Source of the DNA: Chloroflexota bacterium
Lineage (GTDB): Bacteria > Chloroflexota > Anaerolineae > Anaerolineales > Villigracilaceae
Length of the DNA stretch: 64,000 nt
Direction of reading: 5' to 3'
NCBI GenBank assembly: GCA_016234535.1
Contig: JACRBH010000160.1
Coordinates: 1-64,000 of the forward strand
The position numbers and the translations under genes were made by a program. The notes beneath the pieces were generated by a model. It did not search any database. It had not been told where the DNA came from and worked only from the letters and a program-made list of their open reading frames with translations. This document shows positions 23,542 to 33,252 of this stretch, in pieces; positions within the stretch are counted from its first letter, which is position 1; every line of letters begins with the position of its first letter.

Positions 23542-25011
23542 ATGAGTGATAATAGCCAGCGGGTTGATTTTACTCGGGCTGCCGTCCAAGGTACCGCAGT
23601 CCGTTACTTGATATTCTTCAGCAGCAAGTTATTGTTGTTTGTAAGCACTGCTATATTGGCCCGCTTGCTTACCAAGGACGACTTTGGTGTTGTGGGCTTT
23701 GCGATAACCACAATTAATTTCCTCGATGTAATATCATCATTGGGAGTTGGGCCGGCTCTTATATACCATCCCGAATCAGATCGAACCTCATCAACAGCAT
23801 TTTGGGCGAATTTGATAATCAGCTTTGGGATTTTTGGCCTGGCTTGGTTGATCGCGCCTGCTGTGGCCCTCTACTTCCGAGATCCGCGCGCCACGGATGT
23901 CATTCGTATCTTAAGCCTGGCATATCCAGTTAGTTCGATCGGTGATACATACGGGACTTTGCTGGCTAAGAGGCTTTCTTTCAACCGTACTTTTTTACCT
24001 GAATTTTTGCGTGCAATAACCAAGGGATTATCCTCGATTGGCTTTGCATTTGCTGGTTTCGGTGCCTGGAGTCTGATTATTGGACAGATCTGTGGCGAAG
24101 CTATGGCAACCATGATTTATTGGAATTCATTATCCTGGCGCCCAGCTTTTATAATGGAAATGGCGACTTTAAAATCATTGCTTGATTATGGAGTGAAGTA
24201 TGTTGGTGCTGATATTGTTAGCATTGTGCTCCTTAATCTTGATTATCTTCTAGTTGGACGTTTTCTGGGTGCAGAAGCACTGGGGGTATATACGCTTGCG
24301 TTTCGATTACCAGACTTGATCGTACTGCAATTTGCTCGCTCGCTAAGCACTGTAATATTTCCAATATATACTAAAATGCGCGGAATCCCCAATAGCATGG
24401 CTAGGGGATTTTTCATGACAACACGATATATTTCCTTGATTACCGTGCCATTGGGGCTGGGGTTGGCCCTGATCGCGCAGCCTTTCACGCTGATCGTTTT
24501 TTCTGAAAAATGGATTGAAGCTGTACCAGCCATTCAGGGTATTGCCATATACTCTTTGCTCCTCTCCCTGTCTTATAACGCCGGCGGCGCTTATAAGGCA
24601 TCGGGACGGCCTCAGATCAATACATGGACAGGGTTATTTCGCTTGTCTCTGCTTTTCCCGTCCCTTTGGTGGGCCGTAGCTGTTGCACGGTCAATTGTGG
24701 CCGTTAGTTGGGTGCATGCCACAGTAGCCTTGGTGGGTACGATGGTAAATATGTATGTAGCTGCGCGGATGCTTGGTTTGCCAGTGAGAGATCTAGGTAG
24801 GGCACTCTTCCCCTCACTACTGTCTGGACTGTTGATGGCCGGAGTAGTTTTGGGCTTTCTTGTACTGACTCGAGATGCCGGACCCTGGATCCAATTGGTA
24901 GGCGGCGTTCTCGTCGGCGGATTAACCTACACAGCAAGTTTATGGGTTTTTCAACGAGATGTTGTAGTGGATGCCATTCAAGTTTTCCGAGGAGTCCTGG
25001 AAAAAGGATAA
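23542..25011 (+). CDS. Wzx-like lipopolysaccharide flippase (MOP superfamily)
   Basis: A 489-residue protein with about 12-14 membrane segments of the polysaccharide-transport/MurJ-like MOP superfamily. AVQGTAVRYLIFFSSKLLLF and ILARLLTKDDFGVVGFAITTIN are the typical amino-terminal helices, and GRFLGAEALGVYTLAFRLPDL the central repeat. It should flip undecaprenyl-linked repeat units to the outer face for polymerisation by the neighbouring Wzy-like protein. It ends one base before the next glycosyltransferase start. Confidence 0.9.
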   Translation: MSDNSQRVDFTRAAVQGTAVRYLIFFSSKLLLFVSTAILARLLTKDDFGVVGFAITTINFLDVISSLGVGPALIYHPESDRTSSTAFWANLIISFGIFGLAWLIAPAVALYFRDPRATDVIRILSLAYPVSSIGDTYGTLLAKRLSFNRTFLPEFLRAITKGLSSIGFAFAGFGAWSLIIGQICGEAMATMIYWNSLSWRPAFIMEMATLKSLLDYGVKYVGADIVSIVLLNLDYLLVGRFLGAEALGVYTLAFRLPDLIVLQFARSLSTVIFPIYTKMRGIPNSMARGFFMTTRYISLITVPLGLGLALIAQPFTLIVFSEKWIEAVPAIQGIAIYSLLLSLSYNAGGAYKASGRPQINTWTGLFRLSLLFPSLWWAVAVARSIVAVSWVHATVALVGTMVNMYVAARMLGLPVRDLGRALFPSLLSGLLMAGVVLGFLVLTRDAGPWIQLVGGVLVGGLTYTASLWVFQRDVVVDAIQVFRGVLEKG

Positions 25012-25012
25012 T

Positions 25013-26170
25013 ATGCGTATCGTTCAAATTCTGGATACACTACGAGTGGGAGGGGCACAGAAGATGCAGGTCTTTTTGGCAAGCTCTTTACATACTTTGG
25101 GAATAGAACTGACAGTTGTAAACCTTAGCCGTTATGCTGACTCAGCGCTGGTGCGTCAATTGGAGGAGGCAGGTGCCCGTATTGTTGAGTTTCCTTTTCC
25201 CCGCCTGTTTAGTCCCATTTCATTTTTTCGATTGGTTATGTTTTTACACCGCCAGAAATTTGATCTCGTTCATGCATATCTAACATATTCCAATATTATA
25301 GGTTCCTTGGCGGGGCGTCTGACCGGCATACCTGTTATTGCTTCCTTGCGAAACGCGGAATATCGCCATCATAAATTTATTTTTAGAAAGTATGTTGAAG
25401 ATTTTTCATTCCAATATCTGGCTGATAGAGTCATGGCCAACGGCAATGCTGTGGGTGATTTCGCGCGCAAGCGATCCGGAAGAACACCAGTTGATGTTAT
25501 TGTAAATGCTGTTGATATGATTCCATCATTGACGGAGGAGGAAAGAATTGTCCTTCGACATGAACTGGTAGGGGATGCTCAGCGTCTGGTGGTTTTATCT
25601 GTGGGTCGTTTAACGAGAGCCAAAGGTTTTTTTGATCTTTTGGATGCATTTAAAATTATTCACTCGGCGCAGCCCAATGCTGTCCTTGTTATTGCTGGTG
25701 GAGGCACTCTCCGAGATGGTTTGAACAGGTATATGCAGGAACTTGGCCTGCAAAACGATGTCTTTTTATTGGGGTCGCGTCATGATGTTCCCCGCCTCCT
25801 GGCAGCCGCTGATATTTATGTAAATTCGTCACACTGGGAAGGTACACCTGTTTCTGTACTGGAGGCAATGTCTGCAGGGTTGCCCACGGTGGCAACAACA
25901 GTTGGAGAAAACCCATTTTTGTTGAGTCAGGAAACGGGCCTTTTGGTTCCGCCTCATCAGCCGGAAAAACTTGCCGCTGCTATACTTTCTCTGCTTGATT
26001 CTTCCCAAAAACGAGCTGAATTAGGTTCGGCCGCGCGCGCGCGCGTTATACAAGACTATGGGCGGACGGCGTGGTGTCGGAAAATTCTCGCGCTTTATGC
26101 AAAACTTCTTCCAAAGGCTAATGAATATCTTGTTAAACTTGATGAAACTTCTATGCAGAATAAGGCCTGA
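25013..26170 (+). CDS. GT4 glycosyltransferase
   Basis: A 385-residue GT-B enzyme. LDTLRVGGAQKMQVFLASSL is the acceptor-side glycine loop, VLSVGRLTRAKGFFDLLDAF begins the donor domain and SSHWEGTPVSVLEAMSAGLP holds the E-x7-E motif of family GT4. It adds one sugar of the exopolysaccharide repeat unit on the cytoplasmic side. The ATG at 25013 is chosen; the longer reading from 24971 overlaps the flippase and has no ribosome site, while AAAGGA precedes 25013. Donor and linkage unknown. First of four tandem GT4 genes. Confidence 0.9.
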   Translation: MRIVQILDTLRVGGAQKMQVFLASSLHTLGIELTVVNLSRYADSALVRQLEEAGARIVEFPFPRLFSPISFFRLVMFLHRQKFDLVHAYLTYSNIIGSLAGRLTGIPVIASLRNAEYRHHKFIFRKYVEDFSFQYLADRVMANGNAVGDFARKRSGRTPVDVIVNAVDMIPSLTEEERIVLRHELVGDAQRLVVLSVGRLTRAKGFFDLLDAFKIIHSAQPNAVLVIAGGGTLRDGLNRYMQELGLQNDVFLLGSRHDVPRLLAAADIYVNSSHWEGTPVSVLEAMSAGLPTVATTVGENPFLLSQETGLLVPPHQPEKLAAAILSLLDSSQKRAELGSAARARVIQDYGRTAWCRKILALYAKLLPKANEYLVKLDETSMQNKA

Positions 26171-26173
26171 AAA

Positions 26174-27313
26174 ATGAAGGGTGTGGTAATGCTTGTTAAT
26201 GAATATTCTCCAATCCCCACTGGAGGAGCGGAGCGTCAAGCAGAGCGACTTGCTTTATATTTAAAAAGTAATGGCTGGCCTGTCTGGGTAATTACCCGCC
26301 GCTTTGATGGGCTGCCTGCTCATCAGAAATATCAGGGACTTGAGATCATTAGACCGTTAACAGCTGGATTTGGAAAACTCAAAACCATCACTTTTGTTTT
26401 GGGAACATTACAGTCGCTTTGGAAATTACGCTCCAAATATGCAATACTTCATGCGCACCTTGTTTTTGGGCCAGCATTTGCTGCAATCATGGCCGCACGG
26501 CTTTTTGGAAAACGTGTCATTGTAAAATTGGGTAATAGTGGTGAGTTTGGTGATGTGCAGACCTCGCGTCGCACATTGCGTGGACGGCTGCGTCTTGCTG
26601 TTTTGCGCAAGTGGGCCGATATAATTATTGCATTGGACGACTCGATCTACAATGAGATTCTTTCGGTTGGCGTTGATCCTGGACGAATAAGACGAATATC
26701 AAACGGAATTGATGTTGGGGATTTTTCGCCATTGCAAACACGCTCAGAAGCAAAGATCAAATTTGGGTTGACAGATAAAGTTGTGATGATTTTTGTGGGA
26801 CGCCTGACTCCGCAAAAATCCCTGACCACACTACTGGATGCTCTTGAACGGTCACTGCCTGCTTGCCCAAATCTTCACTTATTATTGGCTGGAGATGGGC
26901 CAGATCGAATGCGTTTGGAAGAGCAGGTTCAGGTTTTGGGGATTCGTGATCATGTTGAGTTTTTGGGTAATCAGCCGGATGTGCGGCCTTACTTGAATGC
27001 AGCAGACCTCTTTGTGCTTCCATCGAAATCAGAAGGAATTTCAAATGCGCTTCTGGAGGCAATGTCGGCTGGTCTTGCATGTGTGGTCTCCGCTGTCGGT
27101 GGAAATTTTGATATCCTTGATAAAGGACACTGCGGCGTTCTGTTGCCATCGGGTGATGTTTCTGTGTGGAGTAAATCCTTGATCGAATTGGGAAATGATC
27201 CTGAAAAACGTCAGGCACTTGGCAGTGCTGCCCAAAAGCATGTGACCTCTCATTTTGATTTTAGCGTGGTAGGTTCACAGTATGAAAATCTTTATACCGA
27301 ATTGCTTGCTTGA
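26174..27313 (+). CDS. GT4 glycosyltransferase
   Basis: A 379-residue GT-B enzyme. NEYSPIPTGGAERQAERLAL is the amino-terminal loop, MIFVGRLTPQKSLTTLLDAL the donor-domain start, and PSKSEGISNALLEAMSAGLA the E-x7-E motif. Short two-to-four-base gaps on both sides show translational coupling within the locus. Second of four tandem GT4 genes, likely one sugar-transfer step in the repeat unit; substrate unknown. Confidence 0.9.
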   Translation: MKGVVMLVNEYSPIPTGGAERQAERLALYLKSNGWPVWVITRRFDGLPAHQKYQGLEIIRPLTAGFGKLKTITFVLGTLQSLWKLRSKYAILHAHLVFGPAFAAIMAARLFGKRVIVKLGNSGEFGDVQTSRRTLRGRLRLAVLRKWADIIIALDDSIYNEILSVGVDPGRIRRISNGIDVGDFSPLQTRSEAKIKFGLTDKVVMIFVGRLTPQKSLTTLLDALERSLPACPNLHLLLAGDGPDRMRLEEQVQVLGIRDHVEFLGNQPDVRPYLNAADLFVLPSKSEGISNALLEAMSAGLACVVSAVGGNFDILDKGHCGVLLPSGDVSVWSKSLIELGNDPEKRQALGSAAQKHVTSHFDFSVVGSQYENLYTELLA

Positions 27314-27333
27314 TAAATCTTGTGGCTTATCTG

Positions 27334-28470
27334 ATGATAAAGAAGAAAATTCTTCAATTAATTGACGGCCTTAATTTTGGCGGAGCAGAAATTTTGTTGG
27401 TTGATCTTGTACGAGGAATTAAGAAGTCCGGCTATGATGTAAGTGTTGGGTACAGCACGTATGGTCCTTTGGAGAAGAATCTTCTTGATTTGGGAGTAAC
27501 CTGCACCAACCTGCCTCGCCTTGGCCGTATTGACCCCATTTTGTTATATGGAATGTGTCAGTTGATTTTACGTGAAAGACCGGACATCGTTCACACCCAT
27601 TTGTTTAAAAGTGATTTGCACGGGCGGCTGGCAGCCCGCTTGTGTCGTGTTCCAGTTGTCGTTTCCACATCTCACAATAATGATGTTTGGGCAAAACGTT
27701 TTCCACTTGGCATAATCTATGGACTGACCGCCAGGTTAACAGACCGGGTAATTGCTGTCTCAGATGAAGTGCGTGATTATCAAATTCAATATACCGGCAT
27801 AGCCGCTCATAAAATTACGGTAATTGAAAATGGAGTAAACGTTCAGCGATTTTCCAATCATGAGAATGCAGGTCGCGCGCTTCGCGATGAATTCCAAATC
27901 AACGCAGACGCACCCCTGATCGGAATCATAGGTCGTTTACAGCCTCAAAAGGATCATGTCAATTTTCTTAGAGCGGCAGTTCATATCCGAAGTAAATTGC
28001 CAGATGCCCGGTTTTTAATTGTCGGAGACGGTCCATTGCGTGATGAATTGGTAAATCAAGCTCAAACCCTTGAACTGGGTTCCTCCATAATTTTTTCTGG
28101 AATCCGTCAGGATATTCCTGCAGTTATGGCTGCATTGAACGTATTGGTTATCTCTTCGAAGTGGGAAGGGCTGCCCGTCACTTTGCTCGAAGGTATGGCG
28201 GCCTGTCGTTCGATTGTTTCAACATCTGTTGGCGGAGTCCCAAACGTGGTTTCGAATGGGGAATCTGCCCTTCTGGTTCCACCGGAAGATTCCTTGGCAC
28301 TTGCAAGTGCCTGCCTTAAAATATTGCAAAATCCTGCGCTGGCCCAGTCGTTAGCACACGCAGGATTCGAACGCGTAAAAAAAGACTTTAGTCTCGATGC
28401 TATGATTGATAAAACCCTTAAACTATATGAAAGACTTCTGGAGAGTCATGTCGCGCATACGGGTTCTTGA
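27334..28470 (+). CDS. GT4 glycosyltransferase
   Basis: A 378-residue GT-B enzyme. LQLIDGLNFGGAEILLVDLV, IGIIGRLQPQKDHVNFLRAA and SSKWEGLPVTLLEGMAACRS mark the acceptor loop, donor start and E-x7-E motif of GT4. ATG 27334 is used; a TTG at 27310 overlapping the preceding stop would add eight residues and is also possible. Its end overlaps the next gene by 23 bases. Third of four tandem GT4 genes. Confidence 0.88.
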   Translation: MIKKKILQLIDGLNFGGAEILLVDLVRGIKKSGYDVSVGYSTYGPLEKNLLDLGVTCTNLPRLGRIDPILLYGMCQLILRERPDIVHTHLFKSDLHGRLAARLCRVPVVVSTSHNNDVWAKRFPLGIIYGLTARLTDRVIAVSDEVRDYQIQYTGIAAHKITVIENGVNVQRFSNHENAGRALRDEFQINADAPLIGIIGRLQPQKDHVNFLRAAVHIRSKLPDARFLIVGDGPLRDELVNQAQTLELGSSIIFSGIRQDIPAVMAALNVLVISSKWEGLPVTLLEGMAACRSIVSTSVGGVPNVVSNGESALLVPPEDSLALASACLKILQNPALAQSLAHAGFERVKKDFSLDAMIDKTLKLYERLLESHVAHTGS

Positions 28471-29605
28471 AATCGGAAAATCCACTGCTGGAATTGGCAC
28501 CTACCTGCGCTGGCTTGCCGCGGGATTGGATTTGGAGCGCTTCCAACTCACCTTTGCCTGTCTCTCCGAAAGAGGCATGGAGCTGGCTTATGAATTGGGT
28601 TCCATAAAAGATATCCGAGCCATTAGCTGGCCCATGAATCGATTTAAGGTTGACCCTTTTTCCGATCTTCTCTTAACTTTAAGAATTGCCCGACTCATTC
28701 GCTCTGAAAAATTCGATTTGGTCCATGCTCATGGTTCAAAGGCTGGCTTTCTCGCCAGACTTGCAGCGATTGGAAGCGGCGTCCCTGTTGCGTATTCTCC
28801 CCATTGTTTTTCGTTTCATGCCGGGGTTAGTCCATTGACCGCTAATTTTTTCGCCGCGCTGGAGCGATTTGCCGCCAGATTTTTAACAGCAAGAATCATC
28901 ACCGTGGCCAATGGAGAACAAATCCTCGCAACTCGTTTTCGGGTTGGCTCTCCAAAATTATTTGTAACCGTCCATAGTGGCATCGATCCTGATTTATCTG
29001 ATAAATCTGTTGATAAGACTGCCCTAAAAGCCAGCCTGAACCTCGATAAAAATGCTAAATTGGTTGGCGCAGTAGGCAGGCTTGGCAATCAAAAAGCTCC
29101 GCTTGATTTTGTGCGGATGTCAGCCTTTATACATGCCCGAATGCCCCAGATTCAATTTGTATGGGCTGGGTCTGGTCCATTGGACGATTCTGCTCGAAAG
29201 CTAAGTAAAGAATTGGGTGTTGCAAAAGTTTGTCACTTTATTGGAGAGTACAAGGATATTCCGTCATTATTGAGTCTAATGGATTGTTTTGTACTGCCAT
29301 CATTATGGGAAGGATTTCCAATTGTTCTATTGGAGGCTATGGCAGCTGGCGTGCCTATCGTTGCAACGGACATACCGGGGAACGATGAGGTGATTTCTTC
29401 AGGAGGAAATGGCTGGCTGGTACCTCCGGGCGATTCATCTGCGCTGGCCGAAAAGGTGCTCGCCTTGTTGAATAACCATGATCAGGCATCTATGTTTGTC
29501 GCCGCCGGTCGGGATAAAATCCAAAAGGAGTTTACCAGGGCCAAAATGCTTACCACTATTCAAAATGTTTACCAGGACGTTGTGGATGAGAAAGGATGTA
29601 AGTAA
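28448..29605 (+). CDS. GT4 glycosyltransferase
   Basis: A 385-residue GT-B enzyme. LEIGKSTAGIGTYLRWLAAG is a variant acceptor loop, VGAVGRLGNQKAPLDFVRMS opens the donor domain and PSLWEGFPIVLLEAMAAGVP carries E-x7-E. ATG 28448 has GGAGAG just upstream; the earlier in-frame start at 28406 lies deep inside the previous gene. Fourth of the tandem GT4 set; probably the last sugar added before export, though order in the operon does not prove order of action. Confidence 0.9.
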   Translation: MSRIRVLEIGKSTAGIGTYLRWLAAGLDLERFQLTFACLSERGMELAYELGSIKDIRAISWPMNRFKVDPFSDLLLTLRIARLIRSEKFDLVHAHGSKAGFLARLAAIGSGVPVAYSPHCFSFHAGVSPLTANFFAALERFAARFLTARIITVANGEQILATRFRVGSPKLFVTVHSGIDPDLSDKSVDKTALKASLNLDKNAKLVGAVGRLGNQKAPLDFVRMSAFIHARMPQIQFVWAGSGPLDDSARKLSKELGVAKVCHFIGEYKDIPSLLSLMDCFVLPSLWEGFPIVLLEAMAAGVPIVATDIPGNDEVISSGGNGWLVPPGDSSALAEKVLALLNNHDQASMFVAAGRDKIQKEFTRAKMLTTIQNVYQDVVDEKGCK

Positions 29606-29701
29606 TGTAACAATTTTATGTTAACAAATTTAAATCCTTTAAGGCTGCAAAAAATGTGTTATTCTTACTGTATTCATCTTATTTATTAGAAGGAGATTCC
29701 T

Positions 29702-31897
29702 ATGAACAAAAGATTGTCGACTATTTTCTCGAGTTTTTTACTTTTATTGGTTTTACTTGCCTCCACGATCGGTAATGTTTATGCCCAGACCCCAGCCAAT
29801 ACTGGCGTGGTGACTTTGGCAAATCTTGGCAAAACGGAAATCAGCCTTAGCGGGCCTTTTGATACATCCACTGTGTCATTCGGCTTGCCGGCAGATTGGA
29901 AATTTACTGGCGATGCGCGGATTGAACTAAACATTACAACGACTTTTAATGCGGCATCCCAGGGTGACGCTCCTCTGGTGTTTGGGGGCACTTTGGCTGT
30001 GGGTTTTAATCGGACAACGGTCGCAACCCTGGTGCTGAATGAAGTTGGGACGTTTGATTATGTAATTGAAGTCCCGATGGCGCTGTTGGTCTCGCCTCGT
30101 ACTGACGGGCTTATGGAGTTGAAGTTTACGTTAAACAGCGGGATTTCATGCGTAGCGAATCAGCGCATGAATGTTGTCATCAATGCCTCATCGCGAACAT
30201 CATTCCTGTATGAGGAACAACAACCAGACACATCTTTAATTAACTTCCCACGCCCGATCATTCAATCTTCGATATTCCCTGACCTGGCGCTTGTGGTAAT
30301 CCCGGATGAGCCAACCGCCCAGGAATTACAGAGCGCTTTTACAATTGCTTCTGGATTGGGGAATTTATCAGCTGGCAAACTCGGACTTGAACTCATTTCT
30401 GTAAGTCAGCTTACAGATGCGCAAAAAGCCGCAACACATCTTATATTTGTCGGCAAGGCCGCTTCCATCCCGGTTCTGGCAGAGTTAACGCTTCCGCTTG
30501 AACTCCAAAATGGAGCATTTATATTCCCTGATGGCGGCCAGGACAACGGCGTGGTCCAAATGGTAAATTCGCCCTGGGCAGTTCAAAATGCAGTATTGGT
30601 TGTCAGTGGCAATACAGATTTGGGAACACTAAAAGCAGCCCAAGCTGTAAGTACAGGCATCTTTCAAGAGAATACTTCACCGAATCTCGCGATTGTTGAA
30701 GATATTCAGGATACCGCCCTCCCGTCGCCGTTGGTTACAGATCAGACCTTTGCAGACTTGGGATATAGCGCGCGTCAATTTACCAACCGTGGGGTTGATT
30801 CTCAATCTTATGGCTTTTACATCCCTTCAGGCAGTTCGCTCTCCACCGATGCTTATCTCGAACTGGCATTTGGCCATTCTGCATTGCTTGACTACGACAT
30901 CTCCGGTATTGTGATCCTGCTTAATAGCCAGCCGATCGGAAGCGTGCGGTTTGACGATGTTTCTGCGGAGCAAGCCATTAATCGAATTAGAGTTGCTATT
31001 CCACCCTCTGTGGCAATACCCGGTGATAACAGGATTGAAATTCGCGCCAGCCTGGAGCCGTTGGATAATTGTACCGACCCCAACCTTCGGGGACTTTGGG
31101 CGGTAGTCTGGCCTGATTCGCGGCTTCACCTGCCTTTCACTACCGTACAATTGAATACACAACTGGCTTTGGATTTAAGCGCCTACCCGGCCCCGATGAT
31201 CTTTGATTCAACATTGGGCACCACAGCTATTGTATTCCAGAGAAACGATCTGGAATCATGGCGCACTTTTATACGAGTTGCAGCTTATCTTGGAGATCGA
31301 AGCAACGGATCTATCACCAAACTTAATGTATTCTTTGATGATGAACTCTCCGGGGTTGACCTGACTCAATATAATCTGATTGTTGTTGGACAACCAAGCC
31401 AGTTGGCAATCATGGATGAGCTGAATGCTGCGCTGCCTGTTCCTTTTGAAAAGGGAAGTAATATCACACAGGGCAAATTCCTCCAGGTGACATATCAAAT
31501 TCCTCCAGAGGTCCCGATTGGTTATGTAGAGTTAATGCCGTCTCCCTGGAATAGTGAGAAGGCGCTCATTGCCGCTTTCGGGAATACCACTACGGGGGTC
31601 AATTGGGGAATATCCGCACTGGTGGATTCGCCCTTGCGCTCACAGTTGGCCGGTGATTTTGCCTTGATCAATCAGACTCGCGTTCAAACTATTGATACTC
31701 GGCTTGTGTTGCCAGTTATCAACACGCCCGCTGTACAAGAAGGAATATCAACCCCTCTTCCTTCGCCTGATTTCCCCGCGCCCGGTAGCCGTCCAGCATG
31801 GCTTTTACCGGCACTGATTTTGTCAATTGTGCTGATTGTGATTGTTATTGTTTTTGTGTTCGTAACAAATTTCCGAAACACACATAAAAATGGTTAA
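29702..31897 (+). CDS. BcsB-like cellulose synthase-associated periplasmic protein
   Basis: A 731-residue exported protein with a signal peptide (cleavage near VYAQ, residue 29) and one carboxy-terminal membrane helix (LLPALILSIVLIVIVIVFVF, about 702-721), the layout of BcsB. Two repeated halves, each with a jelly-roll and a flavodoxin-like part, match PF03170: ISLSGPFDTSTVSFGLP and FINFPRPIIQSSIF-like segments in the first, FADLGYSARQFTNRGVDSQS and QLALDLSAYPAPMIFDS in the second. BcsB normally partners the BcsA synthase to guide glucan across the periplasm. No BcsA is encoded here; it stands behind Wzx/Wzy-type genes and so may guide a different polymer. GAAGGAG lies before the ATG. Confidence 0.82.
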   Translation: MNKRLSTIFSSFLLLLVLLASTIGNVYAQTPANTGVVTLANLGKTEISLSGPFDTSTVSFGLPADWKFTGDARIELNITTTFNAASQGDAPLVFGGTLAVGFNRTTVATLVLNEVGTFDYVIEVPMALLVSPRTDGLMELKFTLNSGISCVANQRMNVVINASSRTSFLYEEQQPDTSLINFPRPIIQSSIFPDLALVVIPDEPTAQELQSAFTIASGLGNLSAGKLGLELISVSQLTDAQKAATHLIFVGKAASIPVLAELTLPLELQNGAFIFPDGGQDNGVVQMVNSPWAVQNAVLVVSGNTDLGTLKAAQAVSTGIFQENTSPNLAIVEDIQDTALPSPLVTDQTFADLGYSARQFTNRGVDSQSYGFYIPSGSSLSTDAYLELAFGHSALLDYDISGIVILLNSQPIGSVRFDDVSAEQAINRIRVAIPPSVAIPGDNRIEIRASLEPLDNCTDPNLRGLWAVVWPDSRLHLPFTTVQLNTQLALDLSAYPAPMIFDSTLGTTAIVFQRNDLESWRTFIRVAAYLGDRSNGSITKLNVFFDDELSGVDLTQYNLIVVGQPSQLAIMDELNAALPVPFEKGSNITQGKFLQVTYQIPPEVPIGYVELMPSPWNSEKALIAAFGNTTTGVNWGISALVDSPLRSQLAGDFALINQTRVQTIDTRLVLPVINTPAVQEGISTPLPSPDFPAPGSRPAWLLPALILSIVLIVIVIVFVFVTNFRNTHKNG

Positions 31898-31940
31898 TAC
31901 ATAATGACGCGAACTTGGACTATTATCCAAATTTAACCAT

Positions 31941-31984
31941 AAATATTGAAGGGATTACCGTTTGAATTAATCCCTTCAATATTT
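31941..31984. terminator. Bidirectional terminator between convergent genes
   Basis: Perfect 17-bp stem (aaatattgaagggatta with its complement) and a 10-base loop, between the BcsB-like gene (plus) and a glycosyltransferase gene (minus). The arm ends are AT-rich, giving short U-tracts in both directions. Confidence 0.8.
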
Positions 31985-32000
31985 AATCATTCTGTTTTTT

Positions 32001-33119
32001 TTATTGACTGATATGGTTGGTGATGTGAGTATGGAATTTCCGGCTCACTGCCTGCCAGGAGTAGCGTTCATTAATAAGGTTTATATTTCTCTCTCCGTAC
32101 ATGCGGCACAGATCCGGGTTATCCAGCAACCTTATTATTCCATCTGCAATACCTTGTATATCCCCCATTTCAACAAGGATGCCGTTCCAGTCATTCTGTA
32201 GAAAATCTGGAATGGCGCCTACATTTGTACCGATAATCGGCAGACGGGCTTGCATCGCTTCCAGGAATGCAATGCCAAAGGGTTCGACCCGGGTCGGCAT
32301 GCAAAATAATGTTGCCGCATTATAGTGGGTATCTAACTCTGCCGGTGAGATTTTCCCCAATACTTTGCAGTTATTCATTTCCAAATTCGGCTTTGCTCCC
32401 GCTATCGTTAATGTCGCAGATGGATGTCTTCTCAAGACCAGCTTAAATGCTTCAATTAAATCCGGGCCACCTTTACGCTCCCAATCGATCCCGACGAATA
32501 ATATGTTTTTCCCTGTGTATGATTTTTCTTCGATCGCGGAATTGTCTGTTTCAATATTATTCCCTGCATAGACACAGATCACCTTCTCAACAGGTTGTTG
32601 ATATTGTTCGATCAGGGATTTTTGGATATTTGAACTGCGGACAAAGATTTTGGACGCATTTGTGTATACTTCCTTCTCCAGTCCGACCCATTTTCCTGGA
32701 TATAATTTTTTGACATCGAAATTTGGGTAGAAAACGTTAGCCATGTGAGTGTGATCAGTATAGATAAAATGCGGCACACCTTGCAGGCTGCAATCGAAAA
32801 GAGATTGCATCTGGAATGTGAATGAATAGTTATGATTGGAAAGACGCTTTTTTAGTAATTTCTTAACCGTTTTGAACATATAGGATGTGCGCCAAAATGC
32901 TTCTTTGAATTTCTTGGCGCCTGTTATCATGCCCCATCCATAGGTTAAACATACCAATAGGGTATTTATGGCTAAGAAAATTGTTTTATCCCTTACCAGA
33001 TCTTCGATATCAATTACTTCCATGTCGTGATCGGGAAACTGCCTTGCGAGTGCCTCTGCTACTTTTATGTTTGCCAACGGCCAGGGTTTGGGTCGAATGA
33101 AAGCGATTTTATTTTGCAT
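32001..33119 (-). CDS. GT4 glycosyltransferase
   Basis: A 372-residue GT-B enzyme of a more distant GT4 subgroup. There is no glycine acceptor loop at the start (NKIAFIRPKPWPLANIKVAE instead). ILFVGIDWERKGGPDLIEAF opens the donor domain, and PTRVEPFGIAFLEAMQARLP holds the E-x7-E motif. HFIYTDHTHMANVFY lies at the domain cleft. It reads against the rest of the locus and has its own promoter region near 33120-33250, so it may be an independent acquisition or act on another acceptor. Substrate unknown. Confidence 0.88.
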   Translation of the reverse strand: MQNKIAFIRPKPWPLANIKVAEALARQFPDHDMEVIDIEDLVRDKTIFLAINTLLVCLTYGWGMITGAKKFKEAFWRTSYMFKTVKKLLKKRLSNHNYSFTFQMQSLFDCSLQGVPHFIYTDHTHMANVFYPNFDVKKLYPGKWVGLEKEVYTNASKIFVRSSNIQKSLIEQYQQPVEKVICVYAGNNIETDNSAIEEKSYTGKNILFVGIDWERKGGPDLIEAFKLVLRRHPSATLTIAGAKPNLEMNNCKVLGKISPAELDTHYNAATLFCMPTRVEPFGIAFLEAMQARLPIIGTNVGAIPDFLQNDWNGILVEMGDIQGIADGIIRLLDNPDLCRMYGERNINLINERYSWQAVSRKFHTHITNHISQ

Positions 33120-33252
33120 TATCTCTTAATCTTTCGATATAAAATTAATATGTTGAACGATTATAACCCAGGCCGGTTGTATCAAAATCGATGGCTATCC
33201 AACTCTTTTGTCGTTGGACTTCTTGAATAGATGATGGAGCAGTTGTGGATTT

